A stretch of DNA of 64,000 nt, taken from assembly GCF_000142805.1 (NCBI RefSeq), contig NC_013077.1, positions 124,001-188,000 on the forward strand. Reading direction: 5' to 3'. The translations under genes and the position numbers were made by a program. The DNA is from Lachancea thermotolerans CBS 6340. Taxonomy: Eukaryota > Ascomycota > Saccharomycetes > Saccharomycetales > Saccharomycetaceae. The notes beneath the pieces were generated by a model. It worked only from the letters and a program-made list of their open reading frames with translations, searched no databases and was not told the DNA's origin. This document shows positions 27,412 to 36,924 of the stretch, piece after piece (within the stretch, counting starts at the first letter, position 1; every line of letters starts with the position of its first letter).

Positions 27412-28481
27412 AGTGCTTGAGAATAGGGTCTCCATACCTCAATCTATCTACTCATAACTAGTTTTGCATAATGTCATAAAACAATAAAGGAACAAGGATA
27501 TTCTGAGACAACGAAGGAACAACATCAGAGATAATGAGGAACACTAGAGATAATGAGGCTTGCACTAGGTCTCCGGATCTATAACTATAAGTACTATTGC
27601 ATCCAAGGCTCAGTATGAGATTAAGTAGAAGAAAGGAAGAAGGATCCTCGAATGGAAGAATAATCGCGACCGTATAGAGGCTATTAACCGCCAACTTCAT
27701 CATAATCCAGAGGCTCATAATAACATACGACACATAATGACAGACCCGGCAAGCTAATTCTGGCCGACATTGTTAAAGTTCTCTTATACGCGTCGTATTG
27801 CACCACTTAGGTATCGAGAGCGCTAATTTCTCAAGAGTCGAACGGTCAACGTGCTTACTCCCACCAGCTACTTAGTGACCCCCTAGCAATGCCGAACCTC
27901 CAGTAGAACTCAGTAGCCATATGTTTAGCAGCGTATTTATTGACTTCATCACGTGAACATACACCGACGTGGGATGGGCATTCCCAAATGTAGGCGCCTA
28001 GTACGGAGTAACCGGCGAGGCTGTAGTGGAGCTACTAGCGCCGCAAAAGAATAGGCTCTTATAGCTTCATGGCTATGAGAGAAACTCTCATTTGTGAATT
28101 TTTAGAAAGCACGTGACAGATTCCAAGATTTCAGTTGAACCCGCTTGAAAAAAACGCTGCGAGGACCTGAAGGTTAATGAAGAGCTAGCCAGAACCATCG
28201 TCTGACCCTCGCAGCCCAGTGCTTAGTACATAGCGCTCCGTCAGAAATTAGTGATTACCGTTGTATTTGCTCCGTTGAAGGTGACATCCTTCCAATAGCA
28301 TATGACGTTCATAAAAGAAAAATTTTCAGATTGAGCCTGAGGGACTCTTAGAATGAATTTTCATGAAAAAAAGTCCACCAGCTAACTACCAACTTACATT
28401 TGAGCAATTCTGATTCTTGTTCAAAAATCTTCTCTTGATTTCTAACTAAACTCAAATCCAGAGTAGTAATAAAGACCAAAA
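27412..28481. other. Intergenic region between tRNA-Gly and OLA1
   Basis: 1.07 kb with no gene I can support. AGAGATAATGAGG occurs twice (27527-27539 and 27546-27558). Sequence just upstream of a tRNA is a usual landing place for LTR elements, and this stretch could be an old decayed LTR, but I found no convincing LTR ends. A TCACGTG lies near 27950. The OLA1 promoter must be in the last 300 bp. Confidence 0.4.
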
Positions 28482-29663
28482 ATGCCACCAAAGAAGCAGG
28501 TAGAAGAGAAAAAGGTCCTTCTAGGCCGTCCAGGTAACAACTTGAAGGCTGGTATCGTCGGTCTTGCCAACGTCGGTAAGTCGACCTTCTTCCAGGCCAT
28601 TACCAGATGTCCGCTCGGAAACCCCGCCAACTACCCATTTGCTACAATTGACCCTGAAGAGGCTCGTGTCATTGTGCCTTCTCCAAGATTTGACGCGCTG
28701 TGTGACATCTACAAGCCAGCGTCCAAGGTTCCAGCGCATCTGACAGTTTACGATATCGCCGGTTTGACCAAGGGTGCCTCCGCCGGTGAGGGTCTCGGAA
28801 ATGCGTTTTTGTCGCACATCAGAGCGGTGGACTCCATCTACCAGGTCGTGCGTTGCTTTGACGACGCCGAGATTATCCACATCGAGGGTGACGTCGACCC
28901 AGTACGTGACTTGGACATCATCAGCACCGAGCTAAGACTCAAAGATATTGAGTTTGCTGAAAAGCACTTGGAGAACGTTCACAAGATTACCAAGAGAGGA
29001 GGTCAGTCCTTGGAAGTCAAGCAGAAGAAGGAGGAAGCTATTTTGGTCGAGAAGATCATCGAGCTGCTAAAATCTGGCCAGAGAGTTGCTAACCAGAACT
29101 GGACCACAAAGGAAGTCGAGGTGATCAACTCCATGTTCTTGCTGACCGCTAAGCCTTCCATCTACTTGATCAACTTGTCTGAGAGAGACTTCATCAGAAA
29201 GAAGAACAAGCACCTGATGAGAATCAAAGAATGGATTGACAAGTACTCTACTGGTGACTTGGTCATCCCATTCTCCGTGTGCCTGGAAGAAAGACTATCC
29301 CACATGTCTCCTGAGGAGGCTGAGGAGGAGTTGAAGAACTTGAAGGTCGAGTCAGCTCTGCCAAAGATCGTCACCACCATGAGACAAAAGTTGGACTTGA
29401 TTTCCTTTTTCACTTCTGGTGCCGACGAGGTCCGCGAATGGACTATTAGAAGAGGCACAAAGGCTCCACAAGCAGCTGGTGTCATCCATAATGATCTGAT
29501 GAACACCTTTATCCTTGCTCAAGTGATGAAGTACGAAGACGTCGTTGAGTACAAGGATGAAGTCGCTATCAAGGCTGCCGGTAAGATGCAACAGAAGGGT
29601 AAGGAATACGTCGTTGAAGATGGCGATGTCATCTACTTCAGAGCCGGTGCAGGCAAGAACTGA
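28482..29663 (+). CDS. OLA1: Ola1, Obg-like ATPase (YchF family)
   Basis: 393 residues from ATG 28482 (S. cerevisiae 394). YchF/Ola1 P-loop ATPase: G1 GLANVGKST (27-35), G3 DIAGLTKGASAGEGLG, and the altered G4 NLSE in place of NKxD that makes this subfamily prefer ATP. A coiled-coil insert (about 140-200) and a C-terminal TGS domain complete it. Cytosolic, linked to translation and proteasome; substrate not settled. Codons look biased like those of an abundant protein. In S. cerevisiae OLA1 (YBR025C) adjoins SCO2, as it does SCO here; convergent, 148 bp apart. Confidence 0.97.
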   Translation: MPPKKQVEEKKVLLGRPGNNLKAGIVGLANVGKSTFFQAITRCPLGNPANYPFATIDPEEARVIVPSPRFDALCDIYKPASKVPAHLTVYDIAGLTKGASAGEGLGNAFLSHIRAVDSIYQVVRCFDDAEIIHIEGDVDPVRDLDIISTELRLKDIEFAEKHLENVHKITKRGGQSLEVKQKKEEAILVEKIIELLKSGQRVANQNWTTKEVEVINSMFLLTAKPSIYLINLSERDFIRKKNKHLMRIKEWIDKYSTGDLVIPFSVCLEERLSHMSPEEAEEELKNLKVESALPKIVTTMRQKLDLISFFTSGADEVREWTIRRGTKAPQAAGVIHNDLMNTFILAQVMKYEDVVEYKDEVAIKAAGKMQQKGKEYVVEDGDVIYFRAGAGKN

Positions 29664-29811
29664 GTACTGACCTGAAGTCTCTTCCAAAACCTGCATTCAT
29701 GAATCACCGTCGACGTGTATAACTTCAACCGCGTAAACTTCGTTTAATAACTATATACAAGAAGCGTGATATATAATCATGCCAGACCCGAAGGTGTAGC
29801 AGCAGCACCTT

Positions 29812-30807
29812 CTAGTTGAAGAGGAAAGAATACCATTTTTCTTTACGCTTTTCACGTTGCTCTCTTGGCACATACGCTTTGACATGCTCCTCTATCTTCG
29901 CGACGCCGGTCTCCGCGTCATACTGCCTTCCTAACGCATCGATAAATTGGCCCTCGGGGTCCATTAAATAGAAGAAGATCGAATGATCGACCAAGTAATC
30001 TTGTCCAGGCTTCAAAGATGGTGGGGTCGAGAAGTAAACGCGGTATTGTTTACAAGCGTTTTTGATGTCATTGTACTCGCCAGTGAGGCCAATCAAGTCG
30101 GGATGAAACTCGCTCAAGTATTCTTTCAAAACGTGAGGGGGGTCTCTAGCTGGGTCACAGGTAATAAAAATAGGCTGAAGCTCGATTCCCTTTTTCTTGA
30201 GCCCATCCAACCACTCACTGAGCTTGTCGAGTTCGTCAGGGCAGATATCAGGACAGTGTGAAAACCCGAAGTAGATAATAGAAAACTTGCCGAGCAAGTT
30301 TTTCTCAGTGAACTCATTGCCGTTGAAATCCACGAGCTTGAAAGGCCCTCCAACAAGCGGCTTCCCATACCCTCTATTGGCTTCTGCCTCTTTTTCGATC
30401 TCAAGTCTTCGTTTCTCTTTGGAGAAAAAGTAGTACAAGGTCCCTCCGAGGGTAAGTACCAAGGCTGCAGCCTTCCATGTCGCGAACTCAATAGAGCCGC
30501 TCGTGGCTTTCTGTGATTTGGTCTCGGTACCGCCAATCGCGATTCTGCTGAGAGGCTTACGCTTGGGGTCTGCATCTTCAAAAGTTGTACTCTTAGGAGG
30601 TGTGTTCCCGGAGAATGCGCTCTGATCAGATGGATCTGTAGAGGAGGAGGCCCCAGAAGGCGCGCCTCCGCGCGGCGTCACCCTCGACCTTGATGTCCCC
30701 TGATCTTCTACGCGAAGACAACTGCGCGTAGATAGAGGCCTTAGTGCATACCCTGATAAGCGAGTGGACCTTTTCAAAACAGTAAAAACCCCAGTCCTTG
30801 ACAACAT
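29812..30807 (-). CDS. SCO1: Sco1/Sco2 mitochondrial copper chaperone
   Basis: 331 residues from ATG 30807 (S. cerevisiae Sco1 295, Sco2 301; longer here through the N-terminal Ser/Pro-rich stretch). Presequence 1-30, one membrane segment about 112-128, then the thioredoxin-like domain facing the intermembrane space, with copper ligands in CPDIC (Cys185, Cys189) and His275 in DHSIFFY. Sco1 passes copper to the CuA site of Cox2. Its neighbours are OLA1/CHS3 (the S. cerevisiae SCO2 context) on one side and CHS2 (the SCO1 context) on the other, so it is the single ancestor of both. Confidence 0.95.
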   Translation of the reverse strand: MLSRTGVFTVLKRSTRLSGYALRPLSTRSCLRVEDQGTSRSRVTPRGGAPSGASSSTDPSDQSAFSGNTPPKSTTFEDADPKRKPLSRIAIGGTETKSQKATSGSIEFATWKAAALVLTLGGTLYYFFSKEKRRLEIEKEAEANRGYGKPLVGGPFKLVDFNGNEFTEKNLLGKFSIIYFGFSHCPDICPDELDKLSEWLDGLKKKGIELQPIFITCDPARDPPHVLKEYLSEFHPDLIGLTGEYNDIKNACKQYRVYFSTPPSLKPGQDYLVDHSIFFYLMDPEGQFIDALGRQYDAETGVAKIEEHVKAYVPREQREKRKEKWYSFLFN

Positions 30808-31430
30808 AATCCAGATAATCCAGCTTCCCGCTCTCGAAGTTGGATACTGATATCAAAGTTTCATTAGTTTAAATTCATCTTAATATGCTCATTCATTTTG
30901 GATATTTTCTCTCCGAGGGCACTTGGAAAATTCTATAATTCCGAGGGTCAACAATCAAGATGGGAAAATAGCTTTCGGGCATATTAACAATGATGACAGA
31001 CCGAGTTCAAGTTCCATTTGTGATGCCAGCAAGCGTGAAAACCGACGCCGTCAGCTTATTCCTCAGGAGATGCCCGGAATTTTACTAGCTCAATTCTAAA
31101 TTAAGGGTCGCATGCCCCCTTTAGTGGACACTAAAGATGAATAGGGTTTTCGCAAAGCTTTGCAGGGGCAGCCTCCGAACAAACGACGTGCTCGAGGAAG
31201 GCGCGGCTTGAAACGGGCCCACAAATTACCGGGGTTGCTTCTAGACTCGATACCGATGGCTTTGCGTAAAGCACATCGAAATTACATAATCTACAGGATA
31301 CAGACAGCTTGTTGATGATTTTCCACTTTAGGACATATAACGGCAGTGTGCGGGACCAAACAATAGACATAAAAGAAGCAGGCCCTGTTTCAATGCTCCC
31401 AACCTTCGCTAGGAGTAAGTGCATTGGGCG
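30808..31430. other. Intergenic region, divergent SCO1/CHS2 promoters
   Basis: 623 bp between two divergent starts. No gene, RNA or repeat recognised; short open frames only. Confidence 0.45.
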
Positions 31431-34223
31431 ATGGACTACAATCCGTTTGTCGTCGACACGAACAACGCGTCCCCTGTCAGGTCGCCTCAACGGGCGGCCA
31501 GGAGGGGAGAATCGCCCTGGAGATCCCAATACTCTGCTAACTCTTCCAATGAAAATGACCTGTCAACTGCATTCCAAGGGTTCCCGCAAGCTGCACAGGT
31601 TCAGCCTCAATCGCCCTCTAAGGCTGCTGCAAAATACTCTCCCCAACGAAGAAACATCTTTGCTCGCGACAGCGCGCCCAGCAGCCCGCTGCGCCAAGAC
31701 CGCTACACAGCTAACATGAGAGAGTCTCCCCATAGGAACGCCCGCGCAGTGATTGAAATTGACGAGGCCTCTGACGATGACGAGGAGCAGGATCTATATG
31801 ATATTTATGCGCAACAGGCCGACGGCTCTCCTTCAAGAGCAGCGTCCCGTGCCACTAGATCCACCTACTCTTTCGAAAGCTACCGGAAGTCTCTAGATGA
31901 TGATAGCACCATATACTCCGGGGACACGTTCGAGCAAACGCAATTCCAGGTTAACCACCCTCAAAAGAACTACATCAGACGCGGTAAGTCCGAAGTCAGA
32001 AGGCTACCGGCTCCGACCTCTAAGAAAAACATCTTAAAACTAGACAACCCAATTCCAAGAGGGCTGCTCGAGATCTTACCACGCCGCGACTCTCTTGAGT
32101 TCACCGAAATGAGATACACGGCTTGTACATCTGAGCCCGACAACTATGTCAATGAAGGTTATTCTCTAAGATTTGCGGAAATGAACAGAGAGTGTCAGAT
32201 AGCCATCTGTGTCACAATGTACAATGAAGACAAATTTGCCTTATCTAGCACTCTGCACTCCATTATGAGAAACATCACACACATGTGCAAGCGCAAAAGG
32301 TCCCATGTATGGGGTCCTCAAGGCTGGAAGAAAATCCAGGTTATCATTGTCAGCGACGGTAGAAACAATATTAACAAAGGATCCTTGGATTACTTGAGTG
32401 CACTAGGTGTCTATCAGGAAGACATGGCGAAATCCACAGTTAACGGTGAGCCTGTGAAGGCCCATATTTTCGAACTCACCACCCAAGTTTCAATCGATTC
32501 CCACCTGGATTACGTGAGTAAAGATATCGTACCTGTGCAGGTAGTGTTTTGCTTGAAGGAGGAAAACCAGAAAAAAATCAACTCTCATCGTTGGTTGTTC
32601 AACGCTTTCTGCCCGATATTAGATCCCACTGTCGTTGTTCTGGTCGATGTCGGGACAAAGCTAAATGACTCAGCCATCTATCACTTGTGGAAAGCCTTTG
32701 ACAGGGACTCCAACGTTGCTGGAGCTGCAGGTCAAATCAAAACTATGAAGGGAAAATGGGGTAGAAAACTGTTGAATCCGCTAGTTGCCTCTCAGAATTT
32801 TGAATACAAAATGTCCAATATTCTTGACAAGCCTTTAGAAAGTGTGTTCGGATACATTTCCGTTCTTCCAGGTGCATTGTCCGCCTATCGTTACCGTGCT
32901 CTCAAAAACCATGCGGACGGAACTGGTCCTCTAAATTCGTATTTCTTGGGCGAAACGCAAGAGGGCCGGCAGCACGATGTGTTCACTGCTAACATGTACT
33001 TAGCCGAAGATAGAATCCTTTGCTGGGAACTAGTTGCTAAAAGAGACGCCAAATGGGTCTTGAAATACGTTAAGGAAGCTACCGGAGAGACTGATGTGCC
33101 GGAAGAGCCACCAGAGTTCATTTCTCAGAGAAGACGTTGGCTGAACGGTGCTATGTTTGCTGCACTTTATGCTCAACTGCATTTTACTCAAATTTGGAAA
33201 ACAAAACATTCGGCTACTCGAAAGATATTTTTCCACTTAGAGTTCTTCTACCAATTTGTTCAAATGCTCTTTTCATGGTTCTCTATATCGAACTTCTTTT
33301 TGACGTTCTATTTTTTGGCCGGATCAATGAACAAACTAATGAAACATGGAGACGTGCTTTTCACTTTCTTCAAATACCTGGTCATCTGTGACTTAGCCGC
33401 TCTCTTTATCATATCCATGGGCAACAGACCCCAAGGTGCCAACCATTTGTTTATCATATCGATGATTATACTTTCCATTTGCTCAACTTACGCACTAGTT
33501 TGTGGCCTTGTCTTTTCCATCAAAACTTTGCAAAACCCCGGAGAAAGCAGCATGGTATTCGTGAATATAGTTGTTTCCTTACTTTCGACTTACGGCCTAT
33601 ACGCGTTCACTTCCATCATGTACCTTGATCCTTGGCATCTCATCACATCATTTGTGCAGTATCTTCTCATGCTTCCGTCATTTATTTGTACGCTACAAAT
33701 CTTTGCCTTTTGCAACACGCATGATGTTTCCTGGGGCACAAAGGGCTCAACTCAGGACGTAAAGCCAAAATCCGAAGCTACCGTTAAACAGGGTCCTAAT
33801 GGGCAGCAAATCGTGGAGGGTACTGAATGGCCGCAAGAAGTCGATAAGAAATACGCAGAGATTAAGAGTAGATTAAAGGAACAAGAGATCATTGAACCAA
33901 AAATTGACGAAGCTCAGAAGAACAACGATTATTATCGTGACATAAGGACACGTATTGTAATGTTGTGGATGCTTTCGAACCTTGTTCTGATGATGATTGT
34001 TACCCAGGTCTATGGGCCCGAAGACACAGCGAAGAACAAGTACCTGACGTTTATTTTATGGTCAGTTGCGATCCTGGCCCTTTTCAGAGCTTTAGGATCA
34101 ATGGCTTTCTTATTTTTGAAAAGCTTGCGTGCGATTGTTAGCTTCAAGCACAAAGCAGAGGACAGCGGCTCTCTCAATATACCTAGTGCTAAAAACTTGT
34201 TTAGCAAGCCAAGCAAAATGTAA
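31431..34223 (+). CDS. CHS2: Chs2, chitin synthase of the primary septum
   Basis: 930 residues from ATG 31431 ([16 protein letters not shown]. cerevisiae 963). Disordered basic N-terminus with many SP sites (about 1-200), where Cdk1 regulates export of the orthologue; CHS N-terminal block and GT2 catalytic domain with VDVG, the [13 protein letters not shown] block and the QRRRW signature (here [14 protein letters not shown]); about seven membrane segments toward the C-terminus including [17 protein letters not shown]. It polymerises UDP-GlcNAc to chitin at the bud neck in cytokinesis. Next to SCO as YBR038W is next to YBR037C. Confidence 0.97.
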   Translation: MDYNPFVVDTNNASPVRSPQRAARRGESPWRSQYSANSSNENDLSTAFQGFPQAAQVQPQSPSKAAAKYSPQRRNIFARDSAPSSPLRQDRYTANMRESPHRNARAVIEIDEASDDDEEQDLYDIYAQQADGSPSRAASRATRSTYSFESYRKSLDDDSTIYSGDTFEQTQFQVNHPQKNYIRRGKSEVRRLPAPTSKKNILKLDNPIPRGLLEILPRRDSLEFTEMRYTACTSEPDNYVNEGYSLRFAEMNRECQIAICVTMYNEDKFALSSTLHSIMRNITHMCKRKRSHVWGPQGWKKIQVIIVSDGRNNINKGSLDYLSALGVYQEDMAKSTVNGEPVKAHIFELTTQVSIDSHLDYVSKDIVPVQVVFCLKEENQKKINSHRWLFNAFCPILDPTVVVLVDVGTKLNDSAIYHLWKAFDRDSNVAGAAGQIKTMKGKWGRKLLNPLVASQNFEYKMSNILDKPLESVFGYISVLPGALSAYRYRALKNHADGTGPLNSYFLGETQEGRQHDVFTANMYLAEDRILCWELVAKRDAKWVLKYVKEATGETDVPEEPPEFISQRRRWLNGAMFAALYAQLHFTQIWKTKHSATRKIFFHLEFFYQFVQMLFSWFSISNFFLTFYFLAGSMNKLMKHGDVLFTFFKYLVICDLAALFIISMGNRPQGANHLFIISMIILSICSTYALVCGLVFSIKTLQNPGESSMVFVNIVVSLLSTYGLYAFTSIMYLDPWHLITSFVQYLLMLPSFICTLQIFAFCNTHDVSWGTKGSTQDVKPKSEATVKQGPNGQQIVEGTEWPQEVDKKYAEIKSRLKEQEIIEPKIDEAQKNNDYYRDIRTRIVMLWMLSNLVLMMIVTQVYGPEDTAKNKYLTFILWSVAILALFRALGSMAFLFLKSLRAIVSFKHKAEDSGSLNIPSAKNLFSKPSKM

Positions 34224-34346
34224 ATTAAAGATATAAAATGTTAAATAGAGATGGATAATATTTTTTGCATTCGATGAACTTTTTTGGAGTGTCACTGTAT
34301 TTGCAATGTATTTATGTGGGGCTGAAAATTGCTTAACACTAGCGAT

Positions 34347-35708
34347 TTAGTAGCCTCTGATAGCTCTATGATTATCGTAGTTCACAATGGCCTGTAACAG
34401 CACCTTGAAACCGTTTTCGACTTCTTCGGCTGACGAATACTCATAGAAGTTATGAGAAAGCCCGTCTTTTGAAGGAATAAAGATCATCGAGGTTGGAACA
34501 TGCAATGCTGTTTGACAGGAATCATGGCCGGCACCTGACCATATTTGACGAACCTTAGAGGCTGGAAACTGAGCTAGCGCAGATCTTGACACGCATTCAA
34601 TACAAACTTCGTTGAAGTTTACGGCTGGCGAGACCTGCAAGACTTCTAGATCATAGGTTAGGGCGCCTGCAACGTTGTCTTTTACAATAAGGTCAAATTG
34701 TGCATGAACTTCGGAGAAAATCTTTGCTACGACCTCATCAGAAGGATGTCTGATATCAATAGTGAAGGAGACTTCACCAGGGATGATGTTCACTGAGTAT
34801 GGCTTGGCATCAATGACACCACATGTCATGAGACCTTGGTGTTTTTTGGCAATTTCGGATGCGGCGACGATCATTTTCGAGGATGCCAGCAGCGCGTCTT
34901 TTCTGCACCTCCAGGGTGTAGTACCTGCGTGTGCGCCAACACCAAATACTGTGCATTTCTCCCAGCGGTAAGCTTGGACGCCGGTGACAATTCCAATTTC
35001 TTTCTTCTCATCCTCAAGGATTGGTCCTTGTTCGATGTGAAGTTCGAAGTGCGCGTCAATGGCGTTCTCTTGATATGAAGCGGACACTTCGCCAATGTAG
35101 CCAATCTTGCTCAGAGATTCGTACACGCTTTCTGGGATGCTTTCGCCGATCGACATGAGTTCATAGGCATCCTTCAGAGGCAAATCGTGAGACCAGACAC
35201 TAGACCCAGTGCAAGACCGCGCGAACCGAGCACCTTCTTCATTGAACCACACTACGACGCAGACGTCGTAATTAGGAGTGTAATTGTTCTCTTTGAAAGT
35301 TCTCAGGACTTCTAGCCCAGCTAAAACCCCGAGAATTCCGTCGTACTTGCCCGCTTCAGGCTGCGTGTCAAGGTGAGAGCCTGTTGCAGTTGGATTACCC
35401 CCGTTCTTCCCCGGGAAGATAGCGAAGATGTTTCCAATTTGGTCAACTTTGATTTTACATCCGAGTCCCTCGCATTCCTTTATGAACCAGCCTCTCATTT
35501 TGCCATCTTCTTCGGTGCCCGCCAACCTTCTCATTCCGAACTCGTGTTCTTGCGACCCCCATCTCGCGACACCTCCGTAAGCAGTGCCGGTTTCCAATAT
35601 GGTTTGATTTAGCCTTCCTGGGTTTATGGCCAGGGGAGCAGCGGCTGGGATGTTAAGGATTCCAGACTCGCATGTAAGATCTGTTGTGGTAGTACTTTTT
35701 GTTGACAT
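34347..35708 (-). CDS. PYD3: Beta-alanine synthase (N-carbamoyl-beta-alanine amidohydrolase)
   Basis: 453 residues from ATG 35708. M20-type di-zinc amidohydrolase that hydrolyses N-carbamyl-beta-alanine to beta-alanine, CO2 and ammonia, the last step of reductive uracil breakdown. Closely resembles L. kluyveri Pyd3 as remembered (455 aa). Metal and catalytic residues are in place: His112, Asp114 and Asp123 in GSHLDTQPEAGKYDG, Glu157-Glu158 in FNEEGARF, His224 in HIEQGP, and the late His in GAGHDS; all sit two positions below the L. kluyveri numbering. S. cerevisiae lacks the gene. GATAAG boxes upstream suggest nitrogen regulation. No PYD2 or PYD4 is seen in this window. Confidence 0.95.
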   Translation of the reverse strand: MSTKSTTTTDLTCESGILNIPAAAPLAINPGRLNQTILETGTAYGGVARWGSQEHEFGMRRLAGTEEDGKMRGWFIKECEGLGCKIKVDQIGNIFAIFPGKNGGNPTATGSHLDTQPEAGKYDGILGVLAGLEVLRTFKENNYTPNYDVCVVVWFNEEGARFARSCTGSSVWSHDLPLKDAYELMSIGESIPESVYESLSKIGYIGEVSASYQENAIDAHFELHIEQGPILEDEKKEIGIVTGVQAYRWEKCTVFGVGAHAGTTPWRCRKDALLASSKMIVAASEIAKKHQGLMTCGVIDAKPYSVNIIPGEVSFTIDIRHPSDEVVAKIFSEVHAQFDLIVKDNVAGALTYDLEVLQVSPAVNFNEVCIECVSRSALAQFPASKVRQIWSGAGHDSCQTALHVPTSMIFIPSKDGLSHNFYEYSSAEEVENGFKVLLQAIVNYDNHRAIRGY

Positions 35709-36924
35709 GATGAAGAGATAAGTTTTGGAAAATGACAGTTATCGCTGGCAACACTGGACAGACTTAACTAAACCAGATGGTCCAGTGCTCTTGCCCATCA
35801 TTATATATTCCGTCCTCTCAGCTTCATCACCTGCTCAACAAGATAAGATAGGTAATCAATTTTTGATCTCGTGCTGATAGGAAAACAATGTGCTAAGATG
35901 GAAACAAACGCGAGAAATTTGAAGTCCGGCATCCCGAGAACTCTCAGATAGCATTAGGTTGCTCTAGAGACGGTTCTTGACACTTTAATCGGAAAGGCTT
36001 TCTCTCGAGGCCACTCTCGTGCAGAGGACGCCAGACGTCTTATCGACAGTACAGCTCCATGTGGCGCTTAATTGCATGCTTACGGAAGCATTACAGGAAC
36101 GATTAACGATAAAAAGATCCTGAGTCGCCAGCACAGGGACCAGCGATCGGCTTCACGCGCCGCTTGCGTATAATTCTGAGCGCCCATGCCTCACTAGATT
36201 TCATATCACGACTCCTAATTTAAGCGAGGCTCTTAACCAAAACGGCTCACTGGAGCCCAAAGAATGCTATAGGACTTTGGCGTCACAATCAGCTAACTGC
36301 GGCACGTAGACAGCTAGTTTACTCAGAATATAGCCCACGTTGCCCAGATCTTGATATCACGTGACGGGGCTTGGCAAGCGGTAAAAACATGCGGCGCCTC
36401 TTTTAGATTGTCAAGCTCAAGTTGGTAACCCGCTACTGGTTTCTTGGCATACTTAAGTTGGGCCTCTTCTTTATTTAGGATAGTGGGGCTTGTGTAGCGA
36501 CTACTACTTTATTTAAGCTCTGTCGTGATCTTGTGACTCGCTGAATAGTACGTTGGGCGCACGAGCGGGATGAAGTTCAAGATTAAAGAAAGGTTGTCCT
36601 ATCCGTTTCGCAGCTCGAATCTGAGAAAACTCGAATTTTAGGAGGTCTTGGAGCCCTAACGCTCGAATGCTCACGATCTTCATAAGGATAGCTGTTTCAA
36701 TCCCCAGAACCAATTCGAGAAGCCTAGGTATGTGATGACCAACTAGATCACATGCTATCAAAAGATTCCACTGCTGTGAGTGTCATTACATCTTTTCCTG
36801 TCGCTGGCATATTCAATTGTCACAATATGGACTGTCGCATACAGGAAAAAAATTCTCGAAACAGAAATAGATCAAGGCCGATGTGTTCTCTTTTGAAGAG
36901 TGGTGCATCGGGTGCTGAGGATCA
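35709..36924. other. Intergenic region, divergent PYD3/CHS3 promoters
   Basis: 1.2 kb without a gene. GATAAG at 35717-35722 and 35842-35847, its complement CTTATC at 36039-36044, and ATCACGTGAC near 36356-36365. Several short open frames are not supported. Confidence 0.55.
35717..36044. promoter_or_regulatory. GATAAG boxes upstream of PYD3
   Basis: GATAAG at 35717-35722, GATAAGATAGG from 35842, and CTTATC at 36039-36044. GATAAG is the binding core of Gln3 and Gat1, activators of nitrogen-catabolite genes, and several copies close together are the usual functional form. The 35842 site is 134 bp before the PYD3 start. Short motif, so chance matches are possible. Confidence 0.5.

Noticed and set aside
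27412-31430. Telomerase RNA (TLC1), which lies near SCO1 and CHS2 in S. cerevisiae
   Set aside because: The SCO1-CHS2 gap is only 623 bp and I saw no template-like repeat complement here or in the OLA1 upstream gap. CSG2 and PDX3, which flank TLC1, are absent.
36356-36365. ATCACGTGAC as a centromere CDEI between PYD3 and CHS3
   Set aside because: No AT-rich CDEII or TTCCGAA core follows; the true centromere signature is between LOC1 and HAT1. The same holds for TCACGTG near 27950.
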